Shown in pieces: positions 20,464 to 29,090 of a stretch of 64,000 bases of DNA. Both the position numbers and the translations under genes were made by a program. A model generated the notes under the pieces. That model made no database searches, was not told the DNA's origin, and was given only the letters and a program-made list of their open reading frames with translations. The DNA is from Rivibacter subsaxonicus. Its GTDB lineage: Bacteria > Pseudomonadota > Gammaproteobacteria > Burkholderiales > Burkholderiaceae_C. The stretch is from assembly GCF_004217215.1 (NCBI RefSeq), contig NZ_SHKP01000008.1, positions 186,001 to 250,000 of the forward strand, read 5' to 3'. The stretch's first letter is position 1. Each line of letters begins with the position of its first letter.

Positions 20464-21153
20464 GTGGAAGATAGCCCGAAACTCACCGCCCGCCAGCAGC
20501 AGATCCTCGATCTGATCCAGAGTGCCATCGAGCGCAGCGGCGCCCCGCCGACCCGCGCCGAGATCGCGGCCGAACTGGGTTTCCGCTCTCCCAACGCGGC
20601 CGAGGAGCATCTGCAGGCGCTGGCGCGCAAGGGCGTGATCGAGCTGATTGGCGGCACCTCGCGCGGCATCCGGTTGCGCGGCGACACGCTTCGAGCGCTC
20701 AATGCTTCGCGCCTGAGCGGCCTCGGCCGTCAGTTCACGCTGCCGTTGCCGAGCCTGGCGCAGCTCACGCTGCCGCTGGTCGGCCGGGTCGCTGCCGGCA
20801 GTCCGATCCTGGCCCAGGAGCACATCGACCAGAGCTACGTGGTCGAGGCCAGCATGTTTCCGCGCAAGCCCGACTTCCTGCTCAAGGTGCGCGGCATGAG
20901 CATGCGCGACGCCGGCATCCTCGACGGCGACCTGCTCGCGGTGCAGAGTGCGCGCGAGGCCAAGAACGGGCAGATCGTCGTGGCGCGCATCGGCGACGAG
21001 GTCACCGTCAAGCGCTTCCGTCGCACCAAGGCCGGCATCGAGCTGATCCCCGAGAACCCCGACTTCCAGACCATCCACGTCACCGCCGACAGCGAGCCCT
21101 TCGAACTCGAAGGACTCGCTGTCGGCCTGATCCGCAACACGATGCTGATGTGA
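20464..21153 (+). CDS. lexA: LexA repressor, GTG start
   Basis: A 229-residue SOS repressor. The N-terminal winged helix contains [17 protein letters not shown] and [13 protein letters not shown]. The self-cleavage site is the Ala-Gly in VAAGSPI, and the catalytic dyad is Ser in [11 protein letters not shown] and Lys in DEVTVKRF. The GTG at 20464 follows a GGAG site (20455-20458) by five bases; the upstream in-frame ATG would overlap the SOS boxes. LexA should repress itself and the imu cassette here. Confidence 0.95.
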   Translation: MEDSPKLTARQQQILDLIQSAIERSGAPPTRAEIAAELGFRSPNAAEEHLQALARKGVIELIGGTSRGIRLRGDTLRALNASRLSGLGRQFTLPLPSLAQLTLPLVGRVAAGSPILAQEHIDQSYVVEASMFPRKPDFLLKVRGMSMRDAGILDGDLLAVQSAREAKNGQIVVARIGDEVTVKRFRRTKAGIELIPENPDFQTIHVTADSEPFELEGLAVGLIRNTMLM

Positions 21154-21154
21154 G

Positions 21155-21562
21155 GTGGCTGTGGCGCTGCGCAAGGCTTCCCGCGCCGAGGACTGCTCCG
21201 TGCTCGAGCAGATTCCCAACATCGGCGCCTCGCTCGCGGCTGACCTGCGGCTGATCGGCGTGCACGAGCCGGCGCAACTGCGCGGCTGTGATGCCTTCGG
21301 GCTCTATTGCGATCTGTGCTGTGCCAGCGGTCAGCGCCAGGATCCCTGCGTGCTCGATACCTTCATGGCCGCCACCGACTTCATGAACGGCGCCGAGGCC
21401 AGGCCCTGGTGGGCCTACACGGCGCGACGCAAGCAGACCTTCGGGCAGGTGCCCGATGCCGAGACGCGCATGAGCCCCGCCCGGCCGCCCGAAGGGGCGA
21501 ACTCCCTCTCGGAGGGACGGCGCGCAGCGCCAAGGGCGCACCCGATGAGCGGCAGCGGCTGA
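21155..21562 (+). CDS. Helix-hairpin-helix protein (Cdd1/mitomycin-resistance type)
   Basis: A 135-residue protein (GTG start, one base after the lexA stop) with the helix-hairpin-helix line LEQIPNIGASLAADLRLIGV, then Cys-containing segments CDAFGLYCDLCC and ARPWWAYTARRK. This fits the Cdd1 family, often annotated as a mitomycin-resistance or pathogenicity-locus protein. HhH motifs bind DNA without sequence specificity. The last 25 or so residues come from a GC-rich, palindromic stretch (21475-21550) and look like readthrough of non-coding DNA. The tight spacing suggests co-expression with lexA under SOS control. Confidence 0.8.
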   Translation: MAVALRKASRAEDCSVLEQIPNIGASLAADLRLIGVHEPAQLRGCDAFGLYCDLCCASGQRQDPCVLDTFMAATDFMNGAEARPWWAYTARRKQTFGQVPDAETRMSPARPPEGANSLSEGRRAAPRAHPMSGSG

Positions 21563-21684
21563 ATCCACATGCCGGTCGCCGCGGGTGGCGGGCATCGGCG
21601 TCGAGCCTTCGACGCCGCATCCTGCGCAGCGGCCGGCGTCGTGACGACGATCAATCCTGCCGAAGCTTCAACGGAGATTCGGAA

Positions 21685-22002
21685 ATGGGCATGAGCTTGA
21701 TGGTGAATCAGATGCAGCGCTGGATGCGGACCGCGTTGCTCGGCCAAGGGCCGGCGGTGGCGCCGATCGGTGCTGGCGTGCGATGGCAGCCGGGCGTGCG
21801 ACCGGGGTCGGCGGTGGCGCGAACTGCCCGGGCCGCGGTGACGCCGTTCAAGGTGCCGGCGTTGGCGCAACGACCGGCTGCGCCGCGGCGCAGCTATGTG
21901 CGGGTCGATCCGGTGGATCGGCGGCGGGCGGTGATCTGCGGCAGCCCGGCGCAGGTGTGTGCGGTGCTGGAGATCATGGCGAGGGCGGAGGCGGGGCGAT
22001 AG
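21685..22002 (+). CDS. Small protein of unknown function
   Basis: A 105-residue basic protein. The N-terminal half is low complexity (Ala, Arg, Pro, Val). The C-terminal part, SYVRVDPVDRRRAVICGSPAQ followed by VCAVLEIMARAEA, looks like a real folded segment. A CGGAG site lies six to ten bases before ATG 21685. I do not recognise the family. It stands alone between the HhH gene and the convergent PHB operon, so context does not help. Confidence 0.6.
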   Translation: MGMSLMVNQMQRWMRTALLGQGPAVAPIGAGVRWQPGVRPGSAVARTARAAVTPFKVPALAQRPAAPRRSYVRVDPVDRRRAVICGSPAQVCAVLEIMARAEAGR

Positions 22003-22047
22003 TCGGTCGGTTGGTGGACACGGCTCGCTGACACTCCACCTCTCGCA

Positions 22048-22119
22048 AACGGGGCCGAAAGGCCCCGTTCGCTCGCCCGGTCCCTGCGCTGGTCGATCCC
22101 CGCCGCAGAGCGGCGGGGT
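22048..22119. terminator. Two GC-rich hairpins between convergent genes
   Basis: Stem 22048-22056 with 22061-22069 (AACGGGGCC, loop GAAA) and stem 22098-22105 with 22111-22118 (CCCCGCCG). No long T-run follows on either strand, but the position between the 21685 gene and the end of the phaCAB operon suggests a bidirectional terminator. Confidence 0.5.
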
Positions 22120-22143
22120 CCCTCGCCCGGACGCTTCGGCACC

Positions 22144-22890
22144 TCACCCCATGTGCAGCCCGCCGTTGCACGAGAAGTCGGCGCCGGTCGTGAAGCCGGA
22201 CTCGGTGCTCGCCAGCCAGGCCACGATCGACGCGATCTCTTCCGGCTCGCCGAGGCGCTTGACCGGGATGCCGGCGATGATCTTGTCGAGCACGTCCTGG
22301 CGCACCGCCTTGACCATGTCGGTGGCGATGTAGCCAGGGCTGATGGTGTTGACCGTCACGCCCTTGGCCGCGACTTCCTGCGCCAGCGCCATCGTGAAGC
22401 CGTGCATGCCGGCCTTGGCCGCCGAGTAGTTGGTCTGGCCGAACTGGCCCTTCTCGCCGTTGACCGAGCTGATGTTGATGACGCGGCCCCAGCCCTTGTC
22501 GAGCATGCCGTCGATGACCTGCTTGGTCACGTTGAACATGCTGTCGAGGTTGGTCGACATCACGGCCTGCCAGTCGGCCTTGCTCATCTTGCGGAACTGG
22601 CCGTCGCGGGTGATGCCGGCGTTGTTGACCAGCACGTCGACCACGCCATGCTCGGCCTTGACCTTGGCAAAGGCCTCGACCGTCGAGTCCCAGTCGGCCA
22701 CGTTGCCGACCGAGACGTGGAATTCGTAGCCGAGCACCTTTTGCTCGTCGATCCACTTCTTGAAGTCGCGGCTCGGGCCGCAGCCGGCGATGACCTTGAA
22801 GCCCTCCTTGGCCAGCCGCTGGCACATCGAGGTGCCGATGCCGCCCATGCCGCCGGTGACGTAGGCCAGCTTTCCGTTGCCTGCACTCAT
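22144..22890 (-). CDS. phaB: Acetoacetyl-CoA reductase
   Basis: A 248-residue short-chain dehydrogenase. It has the nucleotide loop [13 protein letters not shown], the NNAGIT motif, the active-site Ser in [21 protein letters not shown] (Ser, Tyr and Lys all present; quoted in two parts) and the [10 protein letters not shown] segment. The N-terminal ending -GGMGGIG and the [13 protein letters not shown] line are typical of PhaB rather than FabG. It reduces acetoacetyl-CoA to (R)-3-hydroxybutyryl-CoA with NADPH. Last gene of phaC-phaA-phaB, 32 bases after phaA. Confidence 0.93.
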   Translation of the reverse strand: MSAGNGKLAYVTGGMGGIGTSMCQRLAKEGFKVIAGCGPSRDFKKWIDEQKVLGYEFHVSVGNVADWDSTVEAFAKVKAEHGVVDVLVNNAGITRDGQFRKMSKADWQAVMSTNLDSMFNVTKQVIDGMLDKGWGRVINISSVNGEKGQFGQTNYSAAKAGMHGFTMALAQEVAAKGVTVNTISPGYIATDMVKAVRQDVLDKIIAGIPVKRLGEPEEIASIVAWLASTESGFTTGADFSCNGGLHMG

Positions 22891-22922
22891 TTCGTGTCTC
22901 CTTTGTGGTCGTTGGTCCGGTC

Positions 22923-24104
22923 TCAGCGCTCGACGGTGAGCGCGACGCCCATGCCGCCGCCGATGCAGAGCGAGGCGATGCCCTTCTTCGCGTCGCGCTT
23001 GATCATCTCGTGCAGCAGCGTCACCAGGATGCGGCAGCCGGAGGCGCCGATCGGGTGGCCGATCGCGATCGCGCCGCCGTTGACGTTGACCTTGCTGGTG
23101 TCCCAGCCCATCTCCTGATGCACGGCGCAGGCCTGCGCGGCGAAGGCCTCGTTGATCTCGAGCAGGTCGAGGTCGGCCGGCTTCCAGCCGGCGCGCTCGA
23201 GCGCCTTGCGTGCCGCCGGCACCGGGCCCATGCCCATGAAGGCGGGATCGAGCCCGGCCGAGGCATAGCTGGCGATGCGCGCCAGCGGCTTGAGCCCGAG
23301 CGCCTGCGCCCTGGCGGCGCTCATCACCACCACGCCGGCGGCGCCGTCGTTGAGGCCCGAGGCGTTGCCGGCGGTCACGCTGCCGGCCTTGTCGAAGGCC
23401 GGGCGCAGGCCGGCCAAGGCCTCGAGGCTGGTCTTGCGGTTGATGAACTCGTCGGCGGCAAAGACGATCGGATCGCCCTTCTTCTGCGCGATCGAGAACG
23501 GCACGATCTCGTCCTTGAAGCGCCCGCCTTCCTGCGCCGCGGCGGCCTTCTGCTGCGAGGCCAGCGCCAGCGCGTCCTGCTGCTCGCGCGTGATGCCGTA
23601 CTTCTTGGCGACGTTCTCGGCGGTGATGCCCATGTGGAACTGGTTGTACACGTCCCACAGGCCGTCGACGATCATCGAATCCACCAGCTTCCAGTCGCCC
23701 ATGCGCTGGCCGTCGCGCGAGTTCGGCAGCACGTGGGGCGCCAGGCTCATGCTCTCCTGGCCGCCGGCGATCACGATCTCGGAGTCACCGTCGCGGATCG
23801 CCTGCGCCGCCAGCATCACGGCCTTCAGGCCGGAGCCGCAGACCTTGTTGATCGTCATCGCCGGCACCGCCTGCGGCAGGCCGGCCTTGATCACCGTCTG
23901 GCGCGCCGGGTTCTGGCCCGAGCCCGCGGTCAGCACCTGGCCGAGGATCACCTCGCCGATCTGCTCGCCGGTGAGGCCCGAGCGCTCCAGCAGCGCCTTG
24001 ACGACGGCCGCGCCCAGCTCCGGCGCCGGGGTCTTGGCCAGCGTGCCGCCGAACTTGCCGACCGCGGTGCGGGCTGCGGCGACGATGACGATGTCTGTGC
24101 TCAT
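22923..24104 (-). CDS. phaA: Acetyl-CoA acetyltransferase (beta-ketothiolase)
   Basis: A 393-residue thiolase condensing two acetyl-CoA into acetoacetyl-CoA. Catalytic residues are visible: the Cys in [11 protein letters not shown], the His in [10 protein letters not shown], and the C-terminal Cys in [30 protein letters not shown] gives the start at 24104, preceded by an AGGAG site; an upstream in-frame ATG seven codons earlier is less likely. Second gene of the PHB operon. Confidence 0.95.
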   Translation of the reverse strand: MSTDIVIVAAARTAVGKFGGTLAKTPAPELGAAVVKALLERSGLTGEQIGEVILGQVLTAGSGQNPARQTVIKAGLPQAVPAMTINKVCGSGLKAVMLAAQAIRDGDSEIVIAGGQESMSLAPHVLPNSRDGQRMGDWKLVDSMIVDGLWDVYNQFHMGITAENVAKKYGITREQQDALALASQQKAAAAQEGGRFKDEIVPFSIAQKKGDPIVFAADEFINRKTSLEALAGLRPAFDKAGSVTAGNASGLNDGAAGVVVMSAARAQALGLKPLARIASYASAGLDPAFMGMGPVPAARKALERAGWKPADLDLLEINEAFAAQACAVHQEMGWDTSKVNVNGGAIAIGHPIGASGCRILVTLLHEMIKRDAKKGIASLCIGGGMGVALTVER

Positions 24105-24145
24105 GGTGTGCTCCTTCTGCTTCAAACGATCAGGGACTCAAGGAT

Positions 24146-25822
24146 TCAGGCGCGCTGCTTCACGTAGCGACCGGGGGCGGGTTCGATGGGCTTGTGGTTG
24201 CGGTCTCCGGCGGTCTTGGGTGCCGCGACCAGCGGGCCGGCCTGTGCGGCCAGCCACTTGTCCCAGGCCGGCCACCAGCTGCCGGGATGCTCGGTGGCGC
24301 CCTTGAACCAGTCGTCGGCCGTGGCCGGCAGCTTGGCGTTGGTCCAGTGGCTGCGCTTCTTGGCGCCCGGCGGATTGATGACACCGGCGATGTGGCCCGA
24401 GGCCCCGAGCACGAAGCTGAGCTTGTTGCTCAGCACCTTGGTGTTCAGGTAGGCACTCTTCCACGGGACGATGTGGTCCTCGCGCGAGGCGTACATGAAA
24501 GTCGGCACGTCGATCGCGCCAAGGTCCACCGGCTGGCCGCAGACCTTGACCTTGCCCGGCTCGACCAGGTTGTTCTCGAGATAGGTGTTGCGCAGGTACC
24601 AGCAGTACATCGGCCCCGGCAGGTTGGTCGAGTCGGAGTTCCAGTACAGCAGGTCGAAGGGCGGCGGCGTCTCGCCCTTGAGGTAGTTGCCGACCACGTA
24701 GTTCCAGACCAGGTCGTTGGAACGCAGGAAGCTGAAGGTCGAAGCCAGTTCCTGGCCCTTGAGCAGGCCGCCCTGGCCGAGGCTCATCTCGCGCAGCGCG
24801 ACCATCTGCTCGTCGACGAAGAGGTCGAGCACGCCGGTGTCCGAGAAGTCGAGAAAGGCCGTCAGCAGCGTCATGCTCTGCGCCGGCCGCTCGCCGCGCG
24901 CGGCCTGCACCGCCAGTGCGGTGGCGAGGATCGTGCCGCCGATGCAGAAGCCCAGCGTGTTGATCGTCTCCTGCTTGCTGATGGCGCGCACTTCGTCGAT
25001 CGCGCGGATCGCGGCGTCCTCGATGTAGTCGTTCCAGGTCTTGTGCTCGATCGATTCGTCGGCATTGACCCAGCTCAGCAGGAAGACCCGCTGGCCCTGC
25101 TCCAGTGCATGGCGCACCAGCGAGTTCTGCGGCTGCAGGTCGAGGATGTAGAACTTGTTGATGCAGGGCGGCACGATCAGCAGCGGCCGCGCATGCACCT
25201 TGGCCGTCAGTGGCTTGTATTCGATGAGCTGGAACAGCTCGTTCTCGAACACCACCGAGCCTTCGGTCGTGGCCACGTTGCGGCCGACCTCGAACAGGCT
25301 CTCATCGGTCTGCGACATGTGGCCCTGGCGCAGGTCGTGCAGCAGGTGCTGCATGCCCTGGGCAATGCTCTGGCCCTTGGTCTCGATCGCCTTGCGCTGG
25401 GCTTCGGGATTGAGCGCCAGGTAGTTCGACGGCGAGGCTGCGTCGATCCACTGCTGCACGGCGAAGCGCAGCCGCTGGCGCGTCTTCTCGTCGGCCTGGA
25501 CCTCGTCGGTCATGGCCAGCAGGGTACGAGCGTTGAGCAGGTACATGCCGGCCAGGAAGGCCGAACTCGGATGACCGGCCCAGTCGGCGGCAGCAAAGCG
25601 GCGATCGGCGGGCGCCTTCGGCGGCTCCTGGTCGGCGGCATGGGTGGCCTCGTTCCAGAGCGCGGCCGCGTCGCGCAGGTAGTCCTGCTGCAACTGCAGC
25701 AGGCCGCTGCCGGCGAAGCCCAGGCCGGTCATGGCCTGCAGCATCTGCGGCAGGCTCTGCGCCGCCATCTGTGGCAAGGCGCCGAACTCGGGCGGCGTCC
25801 ATGGAGATTTCGCGTCTGGCAT
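24146..25822 (-). CDS. phaC: Class I polyhydroxyalkanoate synthase
   Basis: A 558-residue PHA synthase polymerising (R)-3-hydroxyacyl-CoA at the granule surface. The lipase-like box is GFCIGG with the catalytic Cys; the catalytic Asp is in [10 protein letters not shown] and the His in [13 protein letters not shown]. Length and lack of a PhaE or PhaR partner indicate class I. The ATG at 25822 begins [14 protein letters not shown]; an upstream in-frame start at 25900 is unsupported. The order C-A-B equals that of Cupriavidus necator. No phasin or PhaR regulator is in the window. Confidence 0.95.
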   Translation of the reverse strand: MPDAKSPWTPPEFGALPQMAAQSLPQMLQAMTGLGFAGSGLLQLQQDYLRDAAALWNEATHAADQEPPKAPADRRFAAADWAGHPSSAFLAGMYLLNARTLLAMTDEVQADEKTRQRLRFAVQQWIDAASPSNYLALNPEAQRKAIETKGQSIAQGMQHLLHDLRQGHMSQTDESLFEVGRNVATTEGSVVFENELFQLIEYKPLTAKVHARPLLIVPPCINKFYILDLQPQNSLVRHALEQGQRVFLLSWVNADESIEHKTWNDYIEDAAIRAIDEVRAISKQETINTLGFCIGGTILATALAVQAARGERPAQSMTLLTAFLDFSDTGVLDLFVDEQMVALREMSLGQGGLLKGQELASTFSFLRSNDLVWNYVVGNYLKGETPPPFDLLYWNSDSTNLPGPMYCWYLRNTYLENNLVEPGKVKVCGQPVDLGAIDVPTFMYASREDHIVPWKSAYLNTKVLSNKLSFVLGASGHIAGVINPPGAKKRSHWTNAKLPATADDWFKGATEHPGSWWPAWDKWLAAQAGPLVAAPKTAGDRNHKPIEPAPGRYVKQRA

Positions 25823-25983
25823 AAGCTTGTCTCGGGCTTGGCGACTCGGCGGTGGTCGCGTCTGTGGTGCATTATCCGCGCCGAACGTGACGAGCTTCAC
25901 GTCTTCCTGCGCAACGCCCGATCAGACCATCGAGTGCATGCGAACCCTTTGCGAAATCACAACCGGCGCTTCGCGCATCGACG

Positions 25984-26289
25984 ATGTACCTGGTGGCGAT
26001 TGCCTGGCTCTATGTGGCGCTGATGATGGCGGTGGTCGAGGCCACCAGTGTTCAGGGCAGCCTGCTCGGCGCGGTCTTCACCTTCCTGCTCTACGGCCTG
26101 GCGCCGGTGGCGCTGCTGATGTACCTCTTCGCCACGCCTGCGCGGCGGCGGGCGCGCAAGCTCGCCGAGCGCGAGGCGGATGCGGCGGCGGCTTCACCGA
26201 CCGGCCCGGCGGTCGATCCAGATCGCGGCGGCGAGGCGGCCGCTGTTGCCGAAGCCGGGCCGGTCGCGCCGGAACGAAAAGAACCTTGA
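25984..26289 (+). CDS. Small two-helix membrane protein
   Basis: A 101-residue protein with two hydrophobic helices (about residues 3-20 and 26-48) and a basic-then-acidic, Ala-rich cytoplasmic tail (RRRARKLAEREADAAAA). Proteins of this shape are common in Burkholderiales and have no assigned role. It is divergent from phaC. Its last 96 bases overlap the end of pgeF on the opposite strand, which limits how either tail can change. The tail may be partly a by-product of that overlap. Confidence 0.6.
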   Translation: MYLVAIAWLYVALMMAVVEATSVQGSLLGAVFTFLLYGLAPVALLMYLFATPARRRARKLAEREADAAAASPTGPAVDPDRGGEAAAVAEAGPVAPERKEP

Positions 26290-27006
26290 GTCGTCCTCGA
26301 CGGTGCAACTGCCGTCGGCCTGCACCGTCGTGAGGCCGAGTGCCGTCAGCCGATCTGCTGCCAGCCCGGCCAGGTCGGCCAGCCATTTGCCAGGCTCCTG
26401 CGGCCGCGCGACGAAGCGCGGATGCGCCTGTCCCGAATCGACGCCGAATCCCGCCAGCACGTCGGCACCGACCTCGAACTGGCGCGGCCCGATGCACGGC
26501 CCGAGCCAGGCCTGCAACTCGCGCAACTCGCAGCGGCTGGCCGAGGCCAGTTCGGTGGCGCAGGCTTCCAGCACGCCGGCGCTCAGGCCACGCCAGCCGG
26601 CGTGCGCGGCCGCCACGCCGCGTTGCCCTGGCGCCGCCAGCAGCACGGGCAGGCAGTCGGCGATCTGGACCACGCAGGCAATGCCGCCTTCCGTGGTGAA
26701 GCATGCATCGGCCTCGATAGCTGCCGCGCCCTCGCGCGCGGCCTCTGCCTCGGCCGCGCCGAGCCGCACGACGCGGGTGCCATGCACCTGGCTCAGGAAG
26801 ATCGGTACGCCCCCGAGCGCGCGCGCAAAGCGGCGCCGGTTCTCCGCAACCGCGTCGGCGTCGTCGCCGACCGCGGTGCCGAGATTGAGCTCGGCCAGCG
26901 CGCCGCGGCTGACGCCTCCGGCCCGCGTGCTCATCAACGCACCAACCCCGGCGATGCCGAAATCGGGGCGCAACCACTGCGGATGAGCCGCTCCGGGCAA
27001 CGCCAT
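26194..27006 (-). CDS. pgeF: Peptidoglycan editing factor PgeF (YfiH, laccase-domain)
   Basis: A 270-residue multicopper-polyphenol-oxidase-fold protein. The metal-site His residues lie in SQVHGTRVV and AAHAGWRGLSAGV, and the Cys in VQIADCLPVL; QAWLGPCIGP and FSFRRDRP are also typical. In E. coli PgeF removes wrongly incorporated L-Ser from peptidoglycan precursors; older names are YfiH or polyphenol oxidase. ATG 27006 is preferred over the TTG seven codons upstream. It overlaps the small membrane protein gene tail to tail. Confidence 0.92.
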   Translation of the reverse strand: MALPGAAHPQWLRPDFGIAGVGALMSTRAGGVSRGALAELNLGTAVGDDADAVAENRRRFARALGGVPIFLSQVHGTRVVRLGAAEAEAAREGAAAIEADACFTTEGGIACVVQIADCLPVLLAAPGQRGVAAAHAGWRGLSAGVLEACATELASASRCELRELQAWLGPCIGPRQFEVGADVLAGFGVDSGQAHPRFVARPQEPGKWLADLAGLAADRLTALGLTTVQADGSCTVEDDSRFFSFRRDRPGFGNSGRLAAAIWIDRRAGR

Positions 27007-27027
27007 CTTGCTGCGCCGGACAACCAA

Positions 27028-27669
27028 TCAGGCCTCCGCATCCGGGCAAGCCGAGGGCTGCGCCGCCTGGAAGGCGGGCAGCGCCATGCAGTTGGCGAAA
27101 ACGCGCATCACGGTCGGCATCGAGCCGAGTTCGCAGTCGAAGCGCTGCGCGTTGAAGATCTGCGGCACCAGCGTGCAGTCGGCCAGCGTCGGCGTGTCGC
27201 CGTGACAGAAGCGGCCGGTCTGCGACTCGCCGGCGAGCCGGCGTTCGACCGCAGCCAGGCCGCTCTCGGCCCAATGCCGGTACCAGGCGTTCTTGGCCTC
27301 CTCGCTGGCGCCGATCTCCTTGACCAGGTAGCGCAGCACGCGCAGGTTGTTGAGCGGATGGATCTCGCAGGCGATGTCGAGCGCCAGCGAGCGGATCCGG
27401 GCCCGGTCCGCGGCATCGCCCGGCAGCAGGCTGGGTTCGGGGTACTGCTCGTCAAGGTACTCGATGATCGCCAGCGACTGGCCGATCGAGGCCTCGCCAT
27501 CGATCAGCAGTGGCACCAGACCGGTCTTCGACAGCGCCCCGAAGGCCGCGCCGAGCTGCTCGTTCTTCACCAGGTGGACCGGGCGGTAGTCGAAGGCCAG
27601 GCCCTTCAGCGCGAGCGCGATGCGCACCCGGAACGAGGCCGACGAGCGCCAGTAGCTGTAGAGCTCCAT
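27028..27669 (-). CDS. Maleylacetoacetate/maleylpyruvate isomerase (zeta-class GST)
   Basis: A 213-residue glutathione transferase of the MaiA/NagL group, beginning MELYSYWRSSASFRVRIALA with the SSxS(C)xR-type active-site loop and IGQSLAIIEYLDEQYP. It isomerises the cis ring-cleavage product to fumarylpyruvate or fumarylacetoacetate using glutathione. The gene directly upstream (11 bases away) encodes the matching hydrolase. A gentisate or homogentisate dioxygenase is not in the window, so the aromatic substrate is undecided; the partner's short length favours the gentisate (NagL) role. Confidence 0.88.
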   Translation of the reverse strand: MELYSYWRSSASFRVRIALALKGLAFDYRPVHLVKNEQLGAAFGALSKTGLVPLLIDGEASIGQSLAIIEYLDEQYPEPSLLPGDAADRARIRSLALDIACEIHPLNNLRVLRYLVKEIGASEEAKNAWYRHWAESGLAAVERRLAGESQTGRFCHGDTPTLADCTLVPQIFNAQRFDCELGSMPTVMRVFANCMALPAFQAAQPSACPDAEA

Positions 27670-27680
27670 CGCGGACCCGC

Positions 27681-28376
27681 TCAGATGATGTCGACCACCA
27701 GCGGCGCCAGCCCGTCGATGCGTGCCTCGAGCCGGTTGCCGGCCACGACCGCCGCGACACCCTCGGGCGTGCCGGTGTAGATGAGGTCGCCCGGCGCGAG
27801 CGCGAAGGCGGCCGAGAGGTGTTCGATGATCTCGGGCACGCTCCAGATCATGCGGTCGATGCCGCTGGCCTGGCGCGGCTTGCCATCGACCGTGAGCGTG
27901 ATCGCTGCACGCTGGATGGCAGGCACCGCCGAGGCCGGACTCAGCGCGCCGATCGGCGCCGAATGGTCGAAGCCCTTGGCCACGTCCCACGGTCGGCCTT
28001 CCTTCTTGGCCTCGGCCTGGCGGTCGCGGCGCGTCATGTCGAGGCCGACGGCGTAGCCCCAGACATGCTCGAGCGCGCGGGCAACGGGGATGTCGCGGCC
28101 GCCCTGTCCGATCGCAACCACCAGCTCGACCTCGTGATGCAGGTCGGCGGTCTGGCTCGGATAGGGCATGCGCGCGACTTCGCCCTCGGCCGCCGGCAGC
28201 AGTGCGTCGGCCGGTTTGCCGAAGAAGAACGGCGCCTCGCGACCGGTACCCCCCATCTCCACCTGGTGCGCGGCGTAGTTGCGCCCGACGCAGTAGATGC
28301 GGCGAACCGCGAAGCGCTCGGCACTGCCGCTGATGGGCACGCTGGCAGGAACGGGTGCAGGCAGGACGAAGCTCAT
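27681..28376 (-). CDS. Fumarylacetoacetate hydrolase family protein (fumarylpyruvate hydrolase type)
   Basis: A 231-residue single-domain FAH enzyme. Metal and active-site residues lie in YCVGRNYAAH, LHHEVELVVAIG, GLDMTRRDRQ, KGFDHSAPIG and TGTPEGVAAV. It cleaves fumarylpyruvate or a related beta-diketone. Start ATG 28376 gives the typical short-form length; the frame upstream is open to 29036 on the reverse of the NUDIX gene but has no family similarity. Operon with the isomerase gene. Confidence 0.9.
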   Translation of the reverse strand: MSFVLPAPVPASVPISGSAERFAVRRIYCVGRNYAAHQVEMGGTGREAPFFFGKPADALLPAAEGEVARMPYPSQTADLHHEVELVVAIGQGGRDIPVARALEHVWGYAVGLDMTRRDRQAEAKKEGRPWDVAKGFDHSAPIGALSPASAVPAIQRAAITLTVDGKPRQASGIDRMIWSVPEIIEHLSAAFALAPGDLIYTGTPEGVAAVVAGNRLEARIDGLAPLVVDII

Positions 28377-28505
28377 GAAGACCGAACGGCCCGTTTCGGA
28401 CCGCGCACGTGAACGATGACGGATCGATGATGCCACGCGTCGAAGCATGAGTTCGCGGCTTGCCGCGCGGCAGGGACGAAAGGCCCCGGCCGCTACACTG
28501 GACGC

Positions 28506-29054
28506 ATGCTTTTCAACCCGCGCGCGATCCAGCATTGCCGGGCTTGCGGCACTGCGGTCGAGTACCGGGTCCCGGCCGACGACAACCGCGAGCGGGCGGT
28601 CTGCCCGGCCTGCGCAACCGTCCACTACCAGAACCCGATCAACGTGGTCGGCACGCTGCCGGTATGGGAGGACCGCGTGCTGCTCTGCAAGCGCGCCATC
28701 GAGCCGCGCTACGGGCTGTGGACGCTGCCGGCCGGATTTCTCGAGCTCGGCGAGACCACCGAGCAGGGAGCACTGCGCGAAACCGACGAAGAGGCCGGCG
28801 CGCGCATCGATCTGCAGGGGCTCTACACGGTGATCAACGTCACGCGGGTCGGCCAGGTCCACCTTTTCTATCGCGCCCGCCTGCTCGACCCGAACTTCCT
28901 GCCGGGGGCCGAATCGCTGGAGGCGCGCCTTTTCAGCGAAGGCGAGATCCCGTGGGACCTGCTCGCCTTTCGCACCGTGCGCGAGACGCTGCGCTGCTTC
29001 TTCGACGATCGAAGGCGCGAGCGATTTGAGCTGCACTGCCTCGACGTGGGCTGA
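28506..29054 (+). CDS. NUDIX hydrolase with N-terminal zinc ribbon
   Basis: A 182-residue protein. Residues 11-40 hold a four-Cys zinc ribbon (CRAC and CPAC), then a NUDIX domain with the full box GFLELGETTEQGALRETDEE plus AGA. This arrangement resembles NudC-like or YjhB-like pyrophosphatases; the substrate is not decidable. It is plus-strand and isolated between the FAH gene (divergent) and the cyclase gene (convergent). The start is the ATG at 28506; no strong ribosome site is visible. Confidence 0.9.
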   Translation: MLFNPRAIQHCRACGTAVEYRVPADDNRERAVCPACATVHYQNPINVVGTLPVWEDRVLLCKRAIEPRYGLWTLPAGFLELGETTEQGALRETDEEAGARIDLQGLYTVINVTRVGQVHLFYRARLLDPNFLPGAESLEARLFSEGEIPWDLLAFRTVRETLRCFFDDRRRERFELHCLDVG

Positions 29055-29090
29055 ATCCGCTGACCACGGCGTTGGCCGCCGGCCGACCGC

